Positions 19,401 to 27,105 of a DNA stretch of 64,000 nucleotides are shown in pieces. The position numbers were made by a program, and so were the translations under genes. The notes under the pieces are model-generated. The model was not told the origin of the DNA. It worked only from the letters and a program-made list of their open reading frames with translations, and did no database searches. This DNA comes from Anaeromyxobacter oryzae. GTDB lineage: Bacteria; Myxococcota; Myxococcia; Myxococcales; Anaeromyxobacteraceae. Each line of letters begins with the position of its first letter. Within the stretch, counting starts at the first letter, position 1. The stretch lies in the NCBI RefSeq assembly GCF_023169945.1, contig NZ_AP025591.1, positions 3,530,481 to 3,594,480 of the forward strand, given 5' to 3'.

Positions 19401-20726
19401 ATGGCCGAGACGGAGCCCCGGGAAGCGCTGACGCTCGAGGATCTCGCCGACGTCTGGCACGTGCTCTCGCCGGAGGACCGCGTCGCCGGGTTCCGGCTCC
19501 TGCCGCGCTCCGAGGCCGAGGAGTTCTTCCTCTCGCACGACGCGCGCGATCAGGCCGCCCTGCTCCGCGCGCTGCCGCCGGAGGAGCAGCGCTCGTGGGC
19601 GCGCCTCCTCGCGCCGGACGACGCGGCGGATCTGGTGCAGGCGCTCCCGCCGGAGGCGCGCGAGCACGTCCTCGGGCTGCTCGACGACCAGACCCGTCGC
19701 GAGGTCCGCGCGCTGCTCGCCTACGCGGAGGATGACGCCGGCGGCCTCATGAGCCCGCGGTACGCGCGGCTCCGCCCGGACATGTCGGTCGACGAGGCGA
19801 TCACGTACCTGCGGCGGCAGGCGCGCGAGCGCCTCGAGACCATCTACTACGTCTACGTGCTCGACGAGTCGCAGCGGCTGCTCGGCGTGGTGAGCTTCCG
19901 CGACCTGTTCGCCGCGCCGCCGGGCAAGGTCGTCCGCGACGTGATGCACGCGGACACCGTGGCGGTCCGCGACGACATGGATCAGGAGGCCGTGGGCCGG
20001 GTCTTCCGGGAGACCGGCTACCTCGCGCTGCCGGTGCTCGACGCGGAGGGGCACCTCAAGGGCATCGTCACCCTCGACGACATCGTCGACGTGGTCGAGG
20101 AGGAGGCGACCGAGGACATCCAGAAGCTCGGCGGCATGGAGGCGCTCGGCGCGCCCTACCTCCAGATCGGCTTTCGCAGGATGGTCGGCAAGCGCGCGGG
20201 CTGGCTCGCCGCGCTGTTCCTCGGCGAGATGCTCACCGCCACGGCGATGGCGCGGTTCGAGGACGAGATCGCGCGCGCCGTGGTGCTGGCGCTCTTCGTC
20301 CCGCTCATCATCTCGAGCGGCGGCAACTCGGGGTCGCAGGCGACCACGCTCGTCATCCGCGCGATGGCGCTCGGGGAGGTGCGGCTCCGCGACTGGTGGC
20401 GGGTGGCGCGGCGCGAGATCGGCGCCGGCCTCGCGCTCGGCACGACCCTCGGGTCGATCGGCTTCCTCCGGATCGTGATCTGGCAGGCGGTGCGGCCGGT
20501 CTACGGCCCGCACTACCTCCTCGTGGCGTCGACGGTGTTCTGCAGCCTCGTCGGCGTCGTGACCTTCGGCACCCTCGCCGGCTCGCTCCTGCCGTTCCTC
20601 CTCCGCGCGCTGAAGCTCGACCCCGCGAGCGCGTCGGCGCCGTTCGTCGCGACGCTGGTGGACGTCACCGGGCTCGTCATCTACTTCACGACCGCGAGCG
20701 CGATCATGACGGGGACGCTGCTGTAG
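19401..20726 (+). CDS. mgtE: MgtE-type magnesium transporter
   Basis: A 441-residue MgtE. The N domain (about 1-130, superhelical, with LLRALPPEEQRSWARLL and LVQALPPEAREHVLGLLDD) is followed by two CBS domains (about 135-260, with DAGGLMSPRYARL, FRDLFAAPPGKVVRDVM and GIVTLDDIVDVVEEE). The membrane domain has five helices and the selectivity region LIISSGGNSGSQATT (Mg2+ site). The cytosolic part senses Mg2+ and gates the channel. It is convergent with the smr gene. Confidence 0.95.
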   Translation: MAETEPREALTLEDLADVWHVLSPEDRVAGFRLLPRSEAEEFFLSHDARDQAALLRALPPEEQRSWARLLAPDDAADLVQALPPEAREHVLGLLDDQTRREVRALLAYAEDDAGGLMSPRYARLRPDMSVDEAITYLRRQARERLETIYYVYVLDESQRLLGVVSFRDLFAAPPGKVVRDVMHADTVAVRDDMDQEAVGRVFRETGYLALPVLDAEGHLKGIVTLDDIVDVVEEEATEDIQKLGGMEALGAPYLQIGFRRMVGKRAGWLAALFLGEMLTATAMARFEDEIARAVVLALFVPLIISSGGNSGSQATTLVIRAMALGEVRLRDWWRVARREIGAGLALGTTLGSIGFLRIVIWQAVRPVYGPHYLLVASTVFCSLVGVVTFGTLAGSLLPFLLRALKLDPASASAPFVATLVDVTGLVIYFTTASAIMTGTLL

Positions 20727-20769
20727 GCGTTCACGGAGGGTCGCGGAGCTTCTCGTGGCCTTCGGCCCG

Positions 20770-21435
20770 TCAGCGCCCGGCGCGGCGGAGCAGGACGTAG
20801 AGCGCGCCCGCCCCGCCGTCCACCGGCCGCGCCGTCGCGAACGCGAGCACGTGCCGCGCGAACCGCGCGGTGGCGAGCCAGGTCCGGAGCGAGTCCTTCA
20901 GGATCGGCAGCTGGTCCTTCGAGTGGAGACCGCGGCCGTGGACGACCAGCACGCAGCGCTTCCCGGCCTGGCGCGACGCGCGGAGGAACACCTCGACCGC
21001 GCCCTTCGCCTCCTCGCGCGTCATCCCGTGCAGGTCGATGTGGCCCTGCACCGCGAAGTCGCCGCGGCGGAGCTTCCGGACGACGCCCGCGTCCATCCCC
21101 GCGACGCGCCCCTCGATGAACTCGTCGGAGTCGGAGAGGTCGAACGGCGCGTCGCCGGAGACCAGGGCGCGGAGCGCGTCGATGGCCTCGAGGTCCGGGT
21201 GGTAGAAGGTGCCGTTCGGCGCGGGCGGGGGCGGCGGCGGCACCGTGTCCGCGCCGCGCTCGACCTTCCGGACGCCGCTCGTCGCCCGCGCCCACAGCTC
21301 GTCCTCGGTCGCCTCGGGCGGCGCGGGCGGGGGTGGCGGCGGCGCGGGCGGGGAGACACGCCGCGGGGGGGCGGCCTGCTCCCTGGCGAGCGCCTTCAGC
21401 TTCTCGAAGGGGTTGTTGAACGGCTTCTTCGCCAC
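20770..21435 (-). CDS. Smr domain protein
   Basis: The GTG at 21435 gives 221 residues. A basic N-terminus (AKKPFNNPFEKLKALA) is followed by a proline-rich linker of about 60 residues with long Pro runs. The C-terminal Smr domain (about 125-221) has the HIDLHGMTREEAKGAVEVFL motif and the CVLVVHGRGLHSKD motif (DLHG and HGxG). Stand-alone Smr proteins are endonuclease-like and associated with DNA repair or mRNA/ribosome quality control. The gene is convergent with mgtE and divergent from the CPXCG gene. Confidence 0.85.
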   Translation of the reverse strand: MAKKPFNNPFEKLKALAREQAAPPRRVSPPAPPPPPPAPPEATEDELWARATSGVRKVERGADTVPPPPPPAPNGTFYHPDLEAIDALRALVSGDAPFDLSDSDEFIEGRVAGMDAGVVRKLRRGDFAVQGHIDLHGMTREEAKGAVEVFLRASRQAGKRCVLVVHGRGLHSKDQLPILKDSLRTWLATARFARHVLAFATARPVDGGAGALYVLLRRAGR

Positions 21436-21459
21436 CGCTCGACTATAACGGCGGACGCC

Positions 21460-21642
21460 GTGGACATCGAGATCCAGTGCCCCTACTGCGGCGAGCTCGT
21501 CACGATCTTCGTCGACCCGGGCGGCGGCGAGAGCCAGACGTACGTCGAGGACTGCCCGGTCTGCTGCCAGCCCTGGACGGTCCACGCGGTCGAGGAGGAG
21601 CCCGGCGGGTTCGCGGTCGCCGTGGGCCGGCAGGACGACTAG
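21460..21642 (+). CDS. CPXCG-motif small cysteine-rich protein
   Basis: A 60-residue protein from a GTG start. It has CPYCG at residues 7-11 and CPVCCQPW at 32-39, a zinc-ribbon pair. The sequence VDIEIQCPYCGELVTIFVD and the following acidic stretch are typical of the CPXCG family found in many proteobacteria. Function is unknown; metal binding is likely. It lies 24 bp from the divergent smr gene and ends 4 bp before the convergent DUF475 gene. Confidence 0.85.
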   Translation: MDIEIQCPYCGELVTIFVDPGGGESQTYVEDCPVCCQPWTVHAVEEEPGGFAVAVGRQDD

Positions 21643-21646
21643 GGGG

Positions 21647-22714
21647 TCAGGCCTCCGCGTCCGGGGCGGTGCGCGCCGCGCGGCGGTTCCAGCGGATGGA
21701 CGACCACACCGAGAGCCCGATGAACGCGGCGCCGACCAGCCCGGTCACCGCCTCCGGCACGTCGACGAAGGTCCCGACGAGCATGATCGCGGCGAGCGCG
21801 CCGATGGCGTAGAACGCGCCGTGCTCGAGGAACCGGTACGACGCGAGCGTGCCGCGCTCGACGAGCATCACCGTGAGGCTCCGCACGAACATCGCGCCGA
21901 TCCCGAGCCCGAGCGCGATCACGAACAGGTTGTTCGTGAGGGCGAACGCGCCGATGACGCCGTCGAAGCTGAAGCTCGCGTCGAGCACCTCGAGGTAGAG
22001 GAAGCTGGCCGCGCTGGCGCGGTGGACGGTCGCCATCGCCGCCTCGTCGACCTCCATCGCGGCGCCGATCCCGTCCACCGCGATGAACGTCACGATCCCG
22101 AAGATCCCGGCGACGAGGACGTGCTCGGACTCCGCGGCGGGGACCGCGCGCGAGATGCCGTACAGCACGAGGAGCATGAGCGCGAGCTCGGCGGCCTCGA
22201 CCTTGCCGAGCCTGGAGAGGCCGCGCTCGAGCGGGCGCAGCCAGTGCACCATCTTCTCCGAGTCGAAGAAGTACCGGAGCGACACCATGCCGAGGAACGC
22301 GCCGCCGAACGCGCCGATGACGACATGGGCGCTCGTGAGGATCCGCGCGTAATCGTGCGGGCGCAGGGTCGCGAGCCGCAGCGCCTCCCACGGCCCGATC
22401 CGGGCGACCACGCTCACGACGAGGAGCGGGAACACGAGGCGCATCCCGAACACCGCGATCGCGATGCCCCAGGTGAGGAACCGGTGGCGCCAGACGGGCG
22501 TCATGTCCCGGAGCACCGTCGCGTTCACCACGGCGTTGTCGAAGGAGAGCGAGATCTCGAGGACGGCGAGGACCGCGGTGATGAACACCGTGCTCGCGAC
22601 GCCCGCGGCGGTCCCGCGGTAGTACATGCCGAGCCCGGCGGCGGCGACGAGGCCGGCGGCGGTGAACGCGAGCGAGCCGGTGAAGAAGGAGAGGGGAGAG
22701 CGGGCCGAGGTCAT
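21647..22714 (-). CDS. DUF475 / TerC-like integral membrane protein
   Basis: The ATG at 22714 gives 355 residues with eight or nine membrane helices. SLSFDNAVVNATVLRDM and LDASFSFDGVIGAFALT are the paired acidic membrane motifs of the DUF475/TerC superfamily. A hydrophobic N-terminal helix (FFTGSLAFTAAGLVAAAGLG) follows the start. TerC relatives are linked to metal (Mn) efflux during protein export and to tellurite resistance; DUF475 itself is uncharacterised. The frame continues open upstream into an alpha/beta-hydrolase remnant that is not part of this protein. Confidence 0.85.
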   Translation of the reverse strand: MTSARSPLSFFTGSLAFTAAGLVAAAGLGMYYRGTAAGVASTVFITAVLAVLEISLSFDNAVVNATVLRDMTPVWRHRFLTWGIAIAVFGMRLVFPLLVVSVVARIGPWEALRLATLRPHDYARILTSAHVVIGAFGGAFLGMVSLRYFFDSEKMVHWLRPLERGLSRLGKVEAAELALMLLVLYGISRAVPAAESEHVLVAGIFGIVTFIAVDGIGAAMEVDEAAMATVHRASAASFLYLEVLDASFSFDGVIGAFALTNNLFVIALGLGIGAMFVRSLTVMLVERGTLASYRFLEHGAFYAIGALAAIMLVGTFVDVPEAVTGLVGAAFIGLSVWSSIRWNRRAARTAPDAEA

Positions 22715-22729
22715 CGCGTGGGCGCGACG

Positions 22730-23090
22730 CCACCCGGCGCGCGCGGCGCGGATTATCGGGGCTCGCGCCGGTTCCTGCAATGCGCGGGCGCGCTCATCGG
22801 GGTGGGCGTCGCGGGCACGCGCCGTCATCGCGCCGGGGAACCGCGCGGCCGGGAGGAACGGGTACGCGTCCACGATCGCGACCGCGGACACGAGGCCGGG
22901 CTCGGTCTCGGCGAGCGAGAGCGCGAGGTCGCCGCCGAGGCCGTGGCCGACGACCGCCGCGCCCTCGAGGCGGTGCGCCGCGGAGGTTGGCGGCGAGCTC
23001 GCGGCGGGCGGTGTCGACGAGCGGCGCCGGGCCCGCGGAGGCTCGCTCGCCGAGACGCGCGCTGCGAGGAGGAGCGAGAGGGAATGGAAG
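22730..23090 (-). pseudogene. Decayed secreted alpha/beta hydrolase
   Basis: Minus-strand pieces of a secreted alpha/beta hydrolase can be read here in two frames. A hydrophobic signal-like stretch (SLSLLLAARVSAS) comes first. LVDTARRELAANLR then lies in one frame, and AHRLEGAAVVGHGLGGDLAL continues in another, joined by an extra G near 22980. The nucleophile elbow reads GHGLGG instead of GHSLGG, so the catalytic Ser is lost. SAVAIVDAYPFLPAARFPG matches the lid region of this family. The segment that should hold strands 1-4 is missing and the C-terminal half with the Asp/His is gone. It lies directly upstream of DUF475. Confidence 0.65.
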
Positions 23091-23303
23091 CGGCCGCGCG
23101 CGCGGCCGGAGCATTCGATTTTCCCTCGGAGGGTCGAGGTCAATCTCGCGCGGTCGCGCTCGCTCGCCCGGAGGGAGTGACGAGCGGCGATGCGGCGTGA
23201 CGAGCGGTCGTCGCGCGTGGCGGCCGGGGTCCCCCGACCCCCGTGGGAGCGGTCGGCGCCGCGCCAGAGGTGTAAACGGGGACGAGCGGCACCGGGGGGG
23301 ACG

Positions 23304-25733
23304 GTGGCGAATCGGGAGGCGCACGGACGGTCGGGTCCGCGGGGGCTGCGCTCCGGCGCGCTCTCCGCGTTGCTCGAGGAGCTCGCCCGTACGGGCGACG
23401 CGGCTCACGGCAGCTGGGACCGCGCGCTCCGGCCCGGCGCAGTCATCGGGCGCTTCGAGCTCGTGCGCGAGGTCGGCCGCGGCGGCTTCGGCGTGGTGTA
23501 CGAGGCCCGCGACCTCGAGCTCGGGCGGACGGTGGCGTTCAAGGCGCTGTTCGCCGGCGACCGGCCGGACGTCCGCGAGGAGCGCCTGCTCCGCGAGGCG
23601 GAGGCGGCGGCGCGGCTCTCGCACCCGAACGTCGTCACGCTGCACGACGTCGGACGGAGCGAGCACGGGCCGTACCTCGTCCTCGAGCTGCTCCGCGGCG
23701 AGACGCTCGCGGCGCGGCTCGCGTACGGGCCGCTGCCGGTCCGCGAGGCGCTCCGGATCGCGGTGGACGTCGCGAAGGGGCTCGCCCACGCCCACGCCGC
23801 GGGCGTGGTGCACCGGGACCTCACGCCCGGCAACGTCTACCTCTGCGACGACGGACAGGTGAAGGTGCTCGACCTCGGGATGGCGCACGCCTTCGGGCGG
23901 CGCAAGCTCGACGGCGGGACGCCGGAGTACATGGCGCCGGAGCAGTGGCGGGGCGCGCCCGAGGACGAGCGGACGGACGTCTTCGCGCTCGGTGTCATCC
24001 TGTACCAGATGCTCGCGGGCGCGCCGCCGTTCCCGGCGGACGGCGGGCGCTCGCTCCAGGATCCGCGGCCTGCGCCGGTGCTGGAGGTCGCGCACGCACC
24101 CGGCCTGGGCGCCCTCGTCGCGCGGATGCTCGAGAAGGACCCGGTGCGCCGGCCCCGGGACGGGCGGGAGGTGCAGGCCGCCCTCGCCGCCTTCGAGCGC
24201 GAGCTGAACCGCGCGCCGCCGGGCGCGGCGATCCGCGTCCGCGCGCGGCGGCCCTGGCGGCGACGCCGGTGGGCCGCGGCGCTCGCCGCCGCTGTCGCGC
24301 TCGCGCTCGTGGGGATCGGCGCGGCCGCCGTCCGGAGCGCACGCGCGCCGCGGGTGGCCGGGGCCGCGGCGTCCCTCGCGGTCCTCCCGTTCGTGAACCT
24401 GAGCGCCGAGCGCGAGCAGGCGTACCTCTCGGACGGCCTCGCCGCCGAGATCCGCGCCGCGCTGGCGCGGCTGCCCGGCCTCTACGTCGTCGGGCGCGCC
24501 TCGTCGGCGTCGTTCGAGGAGCGGAGCGACGACGCGCGCGCGGTGGGCCGCGCCCTCGGAGTCCGCGCCGTCCTGGCGGGCACCGTGTGCGCCGATGGTC
24601 CGCGCCTGCGGGTCACGGCGCAGCTGGTGGACGTCGCGCGCGGCACCCAGGTCTGGTCGGGCGCGTACGACCGCGAGCTCGCGGGCGTCCCGGCGGTCCA
24701 GGCCGAGATCGCCGCGGCGGTGGCGGACGCGCTCGGCGTGCGGGCGCAGCCGGGGGCGCCGCTCCTCTCGCCGGCGGCGGCGACGAACAGCGCCGCGGCC
24801 CACGCGCAGCTCCTGCTCGGCGAGCGGCTCCTCGCCGCGGGCACCGTCGAGGCGACGCGCCGCGCCGTCGGCGCGTTCGAGAACGCCCTCGCGCTGGATC
24901 CCTCCTACGCGCCCGCTCAGGCGCGGCTCGCGACCGCGCTCGGAGAGCTCGCGGTGCGCGCGTCGGGCGACGACCGCCGCGCGCTCGCGGAGCGCGCGCT
25001 CGCCGCCGCCGATGGCGCCGTCGCCCTCGCGCCGACGTCGCCGGAGGGCCACGCCGTCCGCGGCAGGCTCCGGACGGCGCTCGGCTGGGACTGGGCGGAG
25101 GCGGGGGCGGATCTCGAGCGCGCGCTCGCCCTCGATCCACGCGACCCCGAGACCCTCGCCGCCCGCGGCATGTGGCTCGCAGACCAGGGGCGGCTCCGGG
25201 AGGCCATCGCGGAGCTGCGCCGGGCCCTCGAGCGCGATCCCATGAGCGCGCCGGCCTGGGCGAGGCTCGGGGCGTACCAGCTCGCGACTGGGGATCGGGA
25301 CGGCGCCGCCCAGGCGCTCGGCCGCGCCCTCGCCATCACGCCCGGGCAGCCGCTCGCGACGTACCACCTCGCGGTGAGGGACGTGCTCGCGGGCAAGCCG
25401 ACCGAGGCGCTCCCGCTCTTCTCCCGCGAGCCGCGGGCGCCGTACCGCCTCGCCGGCCTGGCGATCGCGCACCACGCGGCCGGGAACGAGGTCGAGGCGG
25501 CGTGCGCGCTCGAGGCCCTCGTCTCCGGGCCCGGGCGGGACGCGCCGTACGCGGTCGCGCTCGTGCTGGCCGCGCGGGGCGAGCGCGATCGCGCCTTCGA
25601 GTGGCTCGAGCGCGCCTGGGGGCAGCGCGACGAGGACCTCCACTCGGCGAAGGCCGAGCCCCTGCTCGCGGCGCTGCACGGCGACCCGCGCTGGGGCGCG
25701 CTGCTCCGCAGGATGCACCTCCCGGTGGAGTGA
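23304..25733 (+). CDS. Ser/Thr protein kinase fused to TolB-like and TPR domains
   Basis: The GTG at 23304, with a G-rich ribosome site, gives 809 residues. The kinase domain (about 50-300) has GRGGFGVVYEA, Lys80, HRDLTPGN (170-177), DLG (190-192) and APEQW. The usual catalytic-loop Lys of HRDLKxxN is Thr. A membrane helix lies at about 324-343. Outside it, SLAVLPFVNLSAEREQAYLS starts a TolB N-domain-like module as in CadC/adenylate-cyclase proteins. TPR-type repeats fill residues 500-790. It is probably a membrane signalling kinase whose periplasmic TPRs sense a partner. The upstream 130 bp are non-coding; it is followed by the MarR gene. Confidence 0.85.
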   Translation: MANREAHGRSGPRGLRSGALSALLEELARTGDAAHGSWDRALRPGAVIGRFELVREVGRGGFGVVYEARDLELGRTVAFKALFAGDRPDVREERLLREAEAAARLSHPNVVTLHDVGRSEHGPYLVLELLRGETLAARLAYGPLPVREALRIAVDVAKGLAHAHAAGVVHRDLTPGNVYLCDDGQVKVLDLGMAHAFGRRKLDGGTPEYMAPEQWRGAPEDERTDVFALGVILYQMLAGAPPFPADGGRSLQDPRPAPVLEVAHAPGLGALVARMLEKDPVRRPRDGREVQAALAAFERELNRAPPGAAIRVRARRPWRRRRWAAALAAAVALALVGIGAAAVRSARAPRVAGAAASLAVLPFVNLSAEREQAYLSDGLAAEIRAALARLPGLYVVGRASSASFEERSDDARAVGRALGVRAVLAGTVCADGPRLRVTAQLVDVARGTQVWSGAYDRELAGVPAVQAEIAAAVADALGVRAQPGAPLLSPAAATNSAAAHAQLLLGERLLAAGTVEATRRAVGAFENALALDPSYAPAQARLATALGELAVRASGDDRRALAERALAAADGAVALAPTSPEGHAVRGRLRTALGWDWAEAGADLERALALDPRDPETLAARGMWLADQGRLREAIAELRRALERDPMSAPAWARLGAYQLATGDRDGAAQALGRALAITPGQPLATYHLAVRDVLAGKPTEALPLFSREPRAPYRLAGLAIAHHAAGNEVEAACALEALVSGPGRDAPYAVALVLAARGERDRAFEWLERAWGQRDEDLHSAKAEPLLAALHGDPRWGALLRRMHLPVE

Positions 25734-25776
25734 CGCGGGGGCGGCGCCCCCGGCGGCTGCGGCGATCTGTCAGTCA

Positions 25777-25813
25777 GTTCAGCGTTGACTGAACACTCCA
25801 AACAGCCTAGACC
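25777..25813 (+). promoter_or_regulatory. Promoter and GTTCAG-CTGAAC operator of the MarR/GbsR operon
   Basis: GTTCAG (25777-25782), a 6-bp spacer and CTGAAC (25789-25794) form a perfect inverted repeat. It overlaps TTGACT (25785-25790), a good -35, and TAGACC lies at 25808-25813 after 17 bp as a weak -10. The first gene starts 6 bp later at 25820, so its mRNA may be leaderless. A MarR/GbsR dimer bound to the repeat would block the promoter, giving autoregulation. Confidence 0.5.
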
Positions 25814-25819
25814 GGGCCC

Positions 25820-26338
25820 GTGCCACGCGACGACGCCGCGCTGCGGAGCTGGATCGAGGAGGTCGCCATCCTCTTCGAGCGAGACGGGCTCCCGCGGATG
25901 GCCGGCCGCATCTTCGCGTGGCTCCTCGTCTGCGAGCCCGCCGAGCAGTCCATGGAGGACCTCGCCGCCGCCCTCCAGGGGTCGAAGGCGTCGATGAGCA
26001 CGATGACGCGCCTCCTCGCGAACGCGGGCCTCGTCGAGCGGATCCGGCCGCCCGGCGCGCGCCGCGATCACTTCCGGATCCACGCGGGGCAGTGGGAGCG
26101 GCTCTGGCGCGCGCGCCTCGAGCAGCTCCGCACGGCGACCACCGTGATGCGCCGCGGCCTCGACCTGCTCGCGCGGCGCCCGGCCGCGGTCCGGCTGCGG
26201 CTCGAGGAGCTTCACGATCAGTACGCCTTCTTCGAGCGGGAGCTGCCGGACGTCCTCGCGCGGTGGGAGCGCGAGCGCGCCCGGCGGGCGCCGTTGCCGG
26301 CGCGCCTGCCGCGGAAGAGAGCCGCACACCCGGCCTAG
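25820..26338 (+). CDS. GbsR/MarR-family transcriptional regulator
   Basis: A 172-residue winged-helix protein from a GTG start. The N-terminus WIEEVAILFERDGLPRMAGRIFAWL is the characteristic GbsR/MarR beginning. The recognition helix region MEDLAAALQGSKASMSTMTRLL is followed by a wing (ERIRPPGARRDHFRI) and a C-terminal dimerisation helix. The last 30 residues are basic. It leads an operon for an ABC transporter, LolA-like protein and outer-membrane barrel, with the ATPase gene 50 bp downstream. It probably controls that operon in response to an unknown ligand. Confidence 0.85.
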   Translation: MPRDDAALRSWIEEVAILFERDGLPRMAGRIFAWLLVCEPAEQSMEDLAAALQGSKASMSTMTRLLANAGLVERIRPPGARRDHFRIHAGQWERLWRARLEQLRTATTVMRRGLDLLARRPAAVRLRLEELHDQYAFFERELPDVLARWERERARRAPLPARLPRKRAAHPA

Positions 26339-26388
26339 CGGCCCGCCACCGCGCCCGCCCACGGGGAGGGCGCCCCGGGGAGCAACCC

Positions 26389-27105
26389 ATGTCCATCGTC
26401 TCCGTCCAGAACGTCTCGAAGGACTACATGCTCGGGAAGACCGTCGTGTCAGCGCTGCGCGGCGTGTCGATCGACATCGAGCGGGGCGAGTTCCTCTCCA
26501 TCGCCGGCCCGTCCGGGAGCGGCAAGACCACGCTCCTCAACCTGGTCGGCTGCGTGGACACGCCGACCGCCGGGACCGTCCTCGTGAACGGGAAGGACAC
26601 CTCCCGGCTCTCGGAGCGCGCGCTCACCGACCTTCGCCTCCGCACGATCGGCTTCATCTTCCAGAGCTTCAACCTGGTGCAGGTGCTCTCGGTCTTCCAG
26701 AACGTCGAGTTCCCGCTGCTGCTCCAGGGTGGCCTCGGGAAGAAGGAGCGGCAGGCGCGCGTCCTCGGGCTCCTCGACGCCGTCGGGATCGCCAGCCACG
26801 CGCGCCACCGTCCGAGCGAGCTCTCCGGCGGGCAGCGCCAGCGCGTCGCGGTCGCGCGGGCGCTGGTGACGCGCCCGGCGCTCGTGCTCGCCGACGAGCC
26901 GACCGCCAACCTCGACTCGCAGACCGGCGCGAACATCATCGACCTCATGAAGGAGATGAACCGCCGCGACGGCACGACGTTCATCTTCTCGACGCACGAC
27001 CCCAAGGTGATGAGCCACGCGAGCGCGATCGTCCGGATCGCCGACGGCCAGCTGGTCGGGCGCGAGGCGGTGGCCGGCGCGCCGGCCGCGGCGGGAGGGC
27101 GGTGA
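26389..27105 (+). CDS. ABC transporter ATPase, MacB/LolD type
   Basis: The ATG at 26389 gives 238 residues. Walker A is GPSGSGKTTL, the Q-loop is FIFQSFNLV, the ABC signature is LSGGQRQRVAVARAL, and Walker B is LVLADEPTANLDS with a H-loop at STHDP. The FQSFNLVQVLSVFQNVEFPLL segment is the LolD/MacB hallmark, indicating partners of the FtsX permease class. These systems move lipoproteins, lipids or peptides out of the membrane rather than import solutes. The stop overlaps the GTG of the first permease by 4 bp. Confidence 0.93.
   Translation: MSIVSVQNVSKDYMLGKTVVSALRGVSIDIERGEFLSIAGPSGSGKTTLLNLVGCVDTPTAGTVLVNGKDTSRLSERALTDLRLRTIGFIFQSFNLVQVLSVFQNVEFPLLLQGGLGKKERQARVLGLLDAVGIASHARHRPSELSGGQRQRVAVARALVTRPALVLADEPTANLDSQTGANIIDLMKEMNRRDGTTFIFSTHDPKVMSHASAIVRIADGQLVGREAVAGAPAAAGGR

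Noticed and set aside
15387..20726. A single 1779-codon open frame on the plus strand spanning proS, the DUF4388-like gene, pyrF and mgtE
   Set aside because: Only its last 441 codons (mgtE) look like protein. The rest is off-frame to proS and pyrF and is Arg/Gly/Pro-rich, an effect of high GC.
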